10,455 nucleotides of DNA from Myxococcales bacterium (GTDB lineage Bacteria; Myxococcota_A; Polyangia; Polyangiales; Houyiibacteriaceae): contig JAUXFZ010000044.1 of assembly GCA_030622585.1 (NCBI GenBank), positions 1-10,455 on the forward strand, given 5' to 3'. This document shows positions 5,717 through 10,455 of the stretch, one piece after another. Under the pieces are notes generated by a model, which did not search any database, was not told the origin of the DNA, and saw only the letters and a list, made by a program, of their open reading frames with translations. The position numbers and the translations under genes are program-made. The number at the start of each line of letters is the position of its first letter. The first letter of the stretch is position 1.

Positions 5717-8317
5717 ATGCGCCCTTCCGCCCATGCCATAGCCCTGATGCTCGCAGCAGGGCTCGCTTCCGTGGCGGGCGCTCAGAGCGGGGACAATATG
5801 CAGGAGCCGCCGCCCCCGATGATGCGGCCCGTGCGGACATCCCCGCAGCCCCAACAGCCGCCCGAGCCGATAGCGAGTGGTGAGGACCCGGAGGGCGAAG
5901 GCGGCGACTACGAACCGGTCCAGGACCCCAACGCTGGCATCCACGTCCCGCGCACGAGCTGCCATGACAAGGAGATTCGACGCATCGTCGTGGTCGGAGC
6001 GCGGCGTGTCGACCCCGATGACGTGCGAGCGACCATGAAGCTCCGGCGAGGCTCCACGTGCACGGACCCGGCGGTCACCCGGGACGCGAAGGCGCTCTGG
6101 AACATGGGGTACTTCGACGACCTGCAGGTCGAATCCGATCCGATCGGCGCGGGCATCAAGCTCACGATTCGCCTCGTCGAACGCCCCGCTATCCGCAAGG
6201 TCGTCTACGAGGGCAACGACGAAGTCGATGAAGACGACATCGGCGAAACGATTACCCTCGAGCCGGGGACCATCTTGTCGGTGCCCGATGTCGAGGCGCA
6301 GGCCGACTCGATGCGTCAGCTCTATTCCGAAGAGGGCTTCTTCTTGGCCGACGTCGAGTACGAGCTCAGGCGTGTCTCGGGCGACAGCAACCAGGTCGAC
6401 GTGGTCTTCAAGATCGACGAGGGCGCCGAGGTCGAGGTCCGACGCATCAGTTTCGTCGGCAACGAGGAGCTCCCCGCACCGGAGCTGCTGAAAATCATGC
6501 AGACGAGCGAGACGGGCATGTTCTCGTTCTTGAGCGACGGCAACATGTTCAGCCGTGCAGCGTTCGACGAAGACCTGACGCGGGTTCAGGCCTGGTACTA
6601 CGACAAGGGCTACCTGATGATGCGGCCCGGGCGCCCGACCGTCGAGCTCACTCCCGACCGCGCCTACGTCGACATCACCATTCCCATCGAGGAGGGCCCA
6701 CGGTTCCGAATTCGGGACTTCGACATCATGGAGACCGACGGCGCCGGCAACGAAGTGGAAACCGTCGCGCCGAAGCCCCAGCTCCGCAAGATGGTGAGGC
6801 TCAAGCCGGGCGACTGGTTCAGCCGCAGCAAGATCGCCGAAGGCATCGAGGGCATCAGCCGAACCTACCGCGACAACGGTTACGCCCTAGTGGAAATGGT
6901 GCCCGGCACCGACCTCGACGAGGTCAACCACCTGGTCGACGTGACGATCAACATCCGGCGGGGACCGCTGGTTTACATCGAGCGCATCCACGTGCGCGGC
7001 AACACCAAGACCCGAGACGCCGTCATCCGGCGGGAGTTCCGACTCAGCGAAGGCGACCTCTACAACCAAAGTAAACTCGAGGACGGGCGAGCGCTGGTGA
7101 CTCAGCTCGGCTACTTCGAGCGGGTCGACGTCTCGGAGGAGGAAGGAACCGGCCGCGACCAAATGGTGATCAACGTCGAAGTCGCCGAGAAGCCGACCGG
7201 CACGTTTCAGGTCGGCGCCGGTTTCTCATCGCTCGAAAGCTTCATCGTCACCGCGCAGGTCCAACAGCAGAACCTCTTCGGCCGGGGCCAAACACTCGGC
7301 CTCAACCTCCAAATCTCGGGCATTCGGCAGCAGATCGATCTCAACTTCATAGAGCCCTGGTTCCTCGGGTCCGAATGGAGCCTCGGGTTCGGTCTGTTCA
7401 AGCGCATTCGGGATTTCCGCGATTTTCGACAGGACTCCACCGGCGCGAGCGTCACGACGGGCCACCCTCTGTTCAATCCGCGCTTTCGCATCTTCCTCCG
7501 GTATGAGTTCGAGAACGTCGTCATCTCCCAGCCCCGAGGAAACCTCCTCGGCGTGGGCGGCGACCTCGCAAACACCTTCTCCAACATCTTCATCGCCAAC
7601 GCGTTCCGTGACGGCATCACGAGCTCGCTCCGCTTCACCATCAACTGGGACAATCGCGACAACCGGATTTCGACGACGCAGGGCATCTTCGCGAACTACG
7701 CCGTCCAATTCGCAGACCAGTACCTCGGCTCCGACAATACGTTCGTGCGGCAAACTGCGTTCGCGCGCTTCTACAAGAAAGCGTTCGGCCCAGTGGTCTT
7801 CAAGGTCAATACCGAGGTGGGCCTGATCACCTCCCGTGACATCGTTCCGGTCTTCGAGCGGTTCTACCTCGGCGGCATCTTCACGATTCGAGGCTACCGC
7901 TTGCAGTCGGTCGGCCCACAGGCGGGTGTCGCCTCGGCCGGCGATCCAAACCTCCCGATCATCGCCGAGGGCCGCCCGATCGGCGGTGACTTCCAAGCCT
8001 TCTACAACATCGAGCTCGAGTTCCCGCTCATCGAGGCGGTCGGCATCAAGGGCGTCATCTTCACCGACGGCGGCAACGCCTGGAACATCTTCGCCTTCAA
8101 GGATCAGTTCGGGAACTGCCAGGCGCCCATCGCGCCCGACTCCGACCCCTCGTCGGCACCGTGCGGGATAAACGGCCTCCTCCGGTACTCGGTGGGCTTC
8201 GGCGTCCGGTGGTTCTCCCCTCTCGGACCGCTGCGTTTCGAATGGGGCATTCCCATCAATCGCCGGCCTCAGGACAGCCCGATCCGGTTCGAGTTCACCA
8301 TCGGTCAGTCGTTCTGA
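5717..8317 (+). CDS. bamA: BamA, outer-membrane protein assembly factor (five POTRA domains plus Omp85 barrel)
   Basis: Central subunit of the BAM complex, which folds and inserts beta-barrel proteins into the outer membrane. The 866-residue protein starts with a signal peptide (MRPSAHAIALMLAAGLASVAGA, probable cleavage after A22). A Pro/Gln/acidic linker (about 23-80) follows, then five POTRA domains (about 86-157, 158-236, 237-327, 328-416, 417-493) and a 16-strand-type barrel (494-866). Visible Omp85 marks are LWNMGYFDDLQVE in POTRA1, LGYFERVDV in POTRA5, IRGYRLQSVGP (724-734; VRGF in E. coli) for the lid loop L6, FTDGGNAW (782-789), and a C-terminal beta-signal ending in Phe. Four Cys only: 82, 115, 801 and 816, suggesting one disulfide near POTRA1 and one in a late extracellular loop. 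E. coli BamA is 810 residues; the linker accounts for much of the extra length. The protein is too long and has too many POTRAs for TamA. skp follows after 93 nt. Confidence 0.96.
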   Translation: MRPSAHAIALMLAAGLASVAGAQSGDNMQEPPPPMMRPVRTSPQPQQPPEPIASGEDPEGEGGDYEPVQDPNAGIHVPRTSCHDKEIRRIVVVGARRVDPDDVRATMKLRRGSTCTDPAVTRDAKALWNMGYFDDLQVESDPIGAGIKLTIRLVERPAIRKVVYEGNDEVDEDDIGETITLEPGTILSVPDVEAQADSMRQLYSEEGFFLADVEYELRRVSGDSNQVDVVFKIDEGAEVEVRRISFVGNEELPAPELLKIMQTSETGMFSFLSDGNMFSRAAFDEDLTRVQAWYYDKGYLMMRPGRPTVELTPDRAYVDITIPIEEGPRFRIRDFDIMETDGAGNEVETVAPKPQLRKMVRLKPGDWFSRSKIAEGIEGISRTYRDNGYALVEMVPGTDLDEVNHLVDVTINIRRGPLVYIERIHVRGNTKTRDAVIRREFRLSEGDLYNQSKLEDGRALVTQLGYFERVDVSEEEGTGRDQMVINVEVAEKPTGTFQVGAGFSSLESFIVTAQVQQQNLFGRGQTLGLNLQISGIRQQIDLNFIEPWFLGSEWSLGFGLFKRIRDFRDFRQDSTGASVTTGHPLFNPRFRIFLRYEFENVVISQPRGNLLGVGGDLANTFSNIFIANAFRDGITSSLRFTINWDNRDNRISTTQGIFANYAVQFADQYLGSDNTFVRQTAFARFYKKAFGPVVFKVNTEVGLITSRDIVPVFERFYLGGIFTIRGYRLQSVGPQAGVASAGDPNLPIIAEGRPIGGDFQAFYNIELEFPLIEAVGIKGVIFTDGGNAWNIFAFKDQFGNCQAPIAPDSDPSSAPCGINGLLRYSVGFGVRWFSPLGPLRFEWGIPINRRPQDSPIRFEFTIGQSF

Positions 8318-8357
8318 TCGAATCAAAAGCGGTCATCGGTCGTATAACCCCTGCGGC

Positions 8358-8386
8358 TTGACCGGATCGCGGCAAACGGCTAGCTA
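8358..8386 (+). promoter_or_regulatory. Predicted sigma-70-type promoter of skp
   Basis: TTGACC (8358-8363), a 17-bp spacer, then TAGCTA (8381-8386), in the 93-nt bamA-skp gap. The -35 hexamer is identical to that of the bamA promoter, and the -10 is also preceded by ACGGC. Expected start is near 8393, about 18 nt before the ATG, with a Shine-Dalgarno sequence in the leader. The rest of the gap (8318-8357) has no terminator-like hairpin, so read-through from bamA is also likely. A TATAAC at 8343-8348 has no good -35 partner. Confidence 0.6.
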
Positions 8387-8396
8387 CGGCGGGCCT

Positions 8397-8403
8397 GAAA
8401 GGA
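8397..8403 (+). promoter_or_regulatory. Ribosome binding site of skp
   Basis: GAAAGGA ends 7 nt before the ATG at 8411. It supports this start and contrasts with bamA, lolD and the TolC-family gene, which lack a clear Shine-Dalgarno sequence. Confidence 0.65.
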
Positions 8404-8410
8404 TGCTCTC

Positions 8411-8959
8411 ATGCGCTTTTGCAGAATCGTTACCATCGCCTTGGCTTCCATCATTCTCGCCGGATCGGCGTCCACTGTGGACGCACAGGTCAGAATCGGC
8501 GTGGTCGATCTCCAGCGAGCCATCAACGAAACCGAAGACGGGCGGCAGGCTAAGCGGCGGCTGAAGAAAGTCTTCGACGAGCGACAGAAATCTCTCAACG
8601 TCAAGCAGGAGAGCCTCAAGGCTCAAAAAGAGAGCCTCGAGCGCCAGCAAGACGTCCTCAGCCAGGATGCGTTCAAGAAGAAGGTCGAGAAGTACCAAGC
8701 GGAGCTGATGGACCTGCAGAACGAGTACGTGCAGTACCAGGAAGAGCTCACCCGGAAGGAAGCCGAGCTCACCCAGAAGATCCTCGAGAAGATGCAGACA
8801 ATTCTCCGCCGCATAGGGCAGACCGATGGGTACACGATGATCATCGAAGCCAATGAAGGCGGCGTCGTGTGGGTGCCCTCGAACCTCGATCTCACGGACG
8901 TGCTGATCCAGCGGTACAACAAGCAGGCCAAACAGAGCGGCGCCAAGAAGTCCAAGTAA
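8411..8959 (+). CDS. skp: Skp/OmpH-family periplasmic chaperone
   Basis: Skp-type trimers hold unfolded outer-membrane proteins in the periplasm and deliver them to BamA, which is encoded directly upstream. The 182-residue product has a signal peptide with probable cleavage after VDA (residue 25). A beta-strand RIGVVDLQRAINET (28-41) typical of the family comes next, then a long charged coiled coil (about 43-133) forming the tentacle, and a return to the trimer base (YTMIIEANEGGVVWVPSNLD, 141-160) with DLTDVLIQRYN at 160-170. The length is close to E. coli Skp (161 with signal). The coiled coil holds a 21-nt repeat: GAGAGCCTC occurs at 8609 and 8630, encoding KQESLKA and KESLE one heptad apart. 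A basic tail ends the protein (KQAKQSGAKKSK). It has its own promoter and ribosome site. Confidence 0.92.
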   Translation: MRFCRIVTIALASIILAGSASTVDAQVRIGVVDLQRAINETEDGRQAKRRLKKVFDERQKSLNVKQESLKAQKESLERQQDVLSQDAFKKKVEKYQAELMDLQNEYVQYQEELTRKEAELTQKILEKMQTILRRIGQTDGYTMIIEANEGGVVWVPSNLDLTDVLIQRYNKQAKQSGAKKSK

Positions 8960-8970
8960 ACCCCCATTCG

Positions 8971-8999
8971 TGGCCCAATCGACCGTTTCCGGCTACAAA
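8971..8999 (+). promoter_or_regulatory. Weak candidate promoter of the TolC-family gene
   Basis: TGGCCC (8971-8976), a 17-bp spacer, then TACAAA (8994-8999), again preceded by CGGC as at bamA and skp. The -35 matches consensus poorly. Transcription would start at about 9006, practically on the ATG at 9005, implying a leaderless or near-leaderless message. With only 45 nt between skp and this gene, co-transcription from the skp promoter is the simpler reading. Confidence 0.28.
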
Positions 9000-9004
9000 A
9001 GCCC

Positions 9005-10390
9005 ATGGTTAGGTTCTGGGCGCTTGCGGTCATCGCGCTGACGACGCTCAGCGTCACGGCTGGGGCGATCGCCGACGAGGCATCCGTCGGCCGCGTGTAC
9101 CACATCGATGAGTACACCCAGGCCGCGATGCTCCGCTATCCAGGGCTCAAGGCGGCGGCCGCGGACATCGATGCGGCTGAAGCCCGCCTGATCGAAGCGA
9201 GGCTCTCCCCCTTCATGCAGTTCCAGGGGCGGGCCACGTTCTTCGTGGCGCCTGGTGCTCAGGGAACCACCACCTTCAGCCCCGACCCCCAGATCCCCTG
9301 GGGCAATCGCTGGGGCCCCGGCGGTGAAATCGCCATCGAAGGAGGGATTCCACTCTACACCTTCGGCAAGTATCGCGCCGGCAAGAAGGCCGCGATGGCA
9401 GGCATCCGCTCCTCCGAGCTCGCGCAAGACGGCACCATGGCGCGCGTCGTGTTCGACGTACGCCGTGCCTACTTCGGAACGCAGCTCTCGCTCGACCTCC
9501 AAGCGATGATCTCCGAGGGCAAGGACAAGCTCAGAAACGCGGTGGACAAGCTCGACGCGCGTTTGAAGGCGGACGACCCACGAGTGAAGCAAACCGACTA
9601 CTGGCGGCTGGTCTCGGCGCTGTCCGAGATCGAGTCGCGAGAGTCCGAAGCGTTGCGATTGGAAGCCTCTGCCCGTGCCGCTTTGGAAATCCTCTCGGGC
9701 CTCAAGCCGGCCATCGTTCCGGAGTGTCCGCTCGGAGTCGTCGAGAGCCAGGTCATCGAGCTCAGCGAGCACGTCGAACGCGCAATTTCGAATCGTCCGG
9801 AGCTGTTGCAGCTCGAAGCGGCAAGGACCGCGAAAGATGCCAACCTCACGGTCAAGCGCGCCGGGTACCTCCCGGACATCCTCCTTGCCCTGCGTGCGAC
9901 CTTCGCCAGAACGCCAGGCATCACCGACATACAGAACCCGTTCGTGATCGACCGCGGCAACTTCGCCGGCGCCTACGCGGGACTGCTCGCGCAATGGAAG
10001 CTCGACTTCGGCGGGACCCACGCGCGCGTCAAGGCGGCGAAGGCCGAGATTCTGTCGCTGAAGGCGAAGACCGAGGAGGCCGAGCAAGGCATCGCGATCG
10101 AGGTCACTGCTCTCTACGAACAACTGCAGGACGCCAAGCGGCGACTGGAAAGCTGGACGCGGGCCGAGAAAGAATCCCGCAAATGGTTCGTGTCCGCGGG
10201 CCAAGGTTATGAAATCGGAACGACGACGGCCATGGAGCTCGTCGACGCGATCGAAGCGTACTTCAGCGCCCGCTCCAAGCGCCTCATGGCCACCGCCGAG
10301 TACAACCTCGCCATCGCAGGCCTCGAAAAAGCTACCAACATGCCGCTGGTCTCACAAAAGGGCTGGCGCCCCGTAGACTGTGAGGAATAA
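9005..10390 (+). CDS. TolC-family outer-membrane channel (outer-membrane efflux protein)
   Basis: Trimeric outer-membrane and periplasmic channel that partners with inner-membrane exporters through an adaptor. The 461-residue protein has a signal peptide (cleavage probably near A23) and the two internally related OEP repeats of the family (about 34-232 and 255-446). Each has long helical stretches and beta segments for the barrel: GGIPLYTFGKYRAGKKAA (113-130) in the first, GYLPDILLALRATF (287-300) and LAQWKLDFGGTHARVKAA (328-345) in the second. The end, FVSAGQGYEIGTTTAMELVDA (395-415) and EYNLAIAGLEKATNMP (432-447), is characteristic. No N-terminal lipobox is seen, so this is TolC-like rather than an OprM/NodT lipoprotein. 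Cys241, between the repeats, and Cys459, near the C-terminus, are the only cysteines. No adaptor or pump gene is visible in the window, so the substrate is unknown. There is no Shine-Dalgarno sequence before the ATG; the gene lies 45 nt after skp. Confidence 0.9.
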   Translation: MVRFWALAVIALTTLSVTAGAIADEASVGRVYHIDEYTQAAMLRYPGLKAAAADIDAAEARLIEARLSPFMQFQGRATFFVAPGAQGTTTFSPDPQIPWGNRWGPGGEIAIEGGIPLYTFGKYRAGKKAAMAGIRSSELAQDGTMARVVFDVRRAYFGTQLSLDLQAMISEGKDKLRNAVDKLDARLKADDPRVKQTDYWRLVSALSEIESRESEALRLEASARAALEILSGLKPAIVPECPLGVVESQVIELSEHVERAISNRPELLQLEAARTAKDANLTVKRAGYLPDILLALRATFARTPGITDIQNPFVIDRGNFAGAYAGLLAQWKLDFGGTHARVKAAKAEILSLKAKTEEAEQGIAIEVTALYEQLQDAKRRLESWTRAEKESRKWFVSAGQGYEIGTTTAMELVDAIEAYFSARSKRLMATAEYNLAIAGLEKATNMPLVSQKGWRPVDCEE

Positions 10391-10412
10391 ACCTCCCCTG
10401 AGCCTCGTCTAC

Positions 10413-10418
10413 AAGGAA
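10413..10418 (+). promoter_or_regulatory. Ribosome binding site of the right-edge gene
   Basis: AAGGAA stands 3 nt before the ATG at 10422. The spacing is short but acceptable. It favours the ATG as a real start. Confidence 0.45.
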
Positions 10419-10421
10419 CCT

Positions 10422-10455
10422 ATGACTCGTTTATTCCTGATCTCTTGCCTCATCG
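10422..10455 (+). CDS. 5' end of an exported or membrane protein gene (partial, unidentified)
   Basis: Only 11 codons are present: MTRLFLISCLI, then the window ends. A basic residue followed by a hydrophobic run is a typical signal-peptide or membrane-anchor start. The Cys at position 9 is too early to judge as a lipobox. The gene lies 31 nt after the TolC-family stop on the same strand with no terminator between them, so it is probably in the same operon. It could be a periplasmic adaptor, a binding protein or unrelated; the sequence does not say. Confidence 0.6.
   Translation, partial: MTRLFLISCLI

Noticed and set aside
7226..8326. Minus-strand open frame (366 codons) opposite the BamA barrel
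   Set aside because: Runs antisense to unmistakable Omp85 coding sequence; the Asp/Glu/Arg-rich product looks like reverse-frame translation.
8991..9003. GGCT-ACAAA-AGCC small inverted repeat just before the TolC-family ATG
   Set aside because: A four-base stem is expected by chance in this sequence; it is not strong enough to call a regulatory hairpin.
8993..10204. Minus-strand open frame (403 codons) opposite the TolC-family gene
   Set aside because: Antisense shadow; the plus strand has a signal peptide and two OEP repeats.
10382..10395. GAGG-AATAAA-CCTC hairpin at the end of the TolC-family gene as a terminator
   Set aside because: The stem is only 4 bp, overlaps the stop codon and has no T-run after it.
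1..10455. CRISPR arrays, insertion sequences, integrase genes, tRNA or rRNA genes
   Set aside because: No spaced repeats, terminal inverted repeats, transposase motifs or RNA-gene folds were seen; the window is ordinary, tightly packed chromosomal coding DNA.

Overview
The window is GC-rich, densely coded chromosomal DNA from a Gram-negative bacterium, with a strong G/C preference at third codon positions. It carries six complete genes on the + strand plus a partial gene at each edge (the left one only a weak candidate). The genes make outer-membrane machinery (Lol, BamA, Skp, a TolC-type channel), so the cell is diderm. The order prfB-lysS-lol permease-lolD-bamA-skp is one I associate with the former Deltaproteobacteria (Geobacter- and Myxococcus-like lineages). 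Together with the GC content and the form of the proteins, this points to Myxococcota or a neighbouring group. That placement is inference.

Layout. Bases 1-131 are a leader region with a possible divergent gene start at the left edge and a good sigma-70-type promoter (TTGACA, 17-bp spacer, TAGGTC). prfB (132-1278) encodes release factor 2 and keeps the classic autoregulatory +1 frameshift: an in-frame UGA lies behind an internal Shine-Dalgarno sequence. lysS (1282-2889, GTG start) follows after 3 nt. The Lol permease gene (2886-4937) overlaps lysS by ATGA, and lolD (4952-5668) follows after 14 nt. These four genes look like one transcription unit joining translation factors to lipoprotein export.

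A second promoter begins inside the lolD stop codon and drives bamA (5717-8317), the outer-membrane protein insertase. A third, of the same design, lies in the 93-nt bamA-skp gap and drives skp/ompH (8411-8959), the periplasmic OMP chaperone. A TolC-family channel gene follows (9005-10390), and an exported protein begins at 10422 and runs off the right edge.

How the genes work together. The Lol permease and LolD extract lipoproteins from the inner membrane. Lipoproteins are needed for BAM assembly. Skp carries unfolded porins and channels to BamA, and the TolC-type channel needs the outer-membrane assembly route. The block is therefore an envelope-biogenesis hub attached to two translation genes.

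The most unusual element is the Lol permease. At 683 residues it is far longer than the usual roughly 400, because about 235 residues of extra polytopic membrane protein (probably six helices) are fused ahead of a normal LolC/E core. Other points worth a look are two cysteine pairs and a proline-rich linker in BamA, a tandem 10-bp repeat and a palindrome around the bamA promoter, very short leaders without Shine-Dalgarno sequences at several genes, and a tolC-type gene where lpxD-fabZ-lpxA often follow skp. I saw no RNA genes, CRISPR arrays, mobile elements or convincing terminators, and no gene-free stretch longer than 300 bases.
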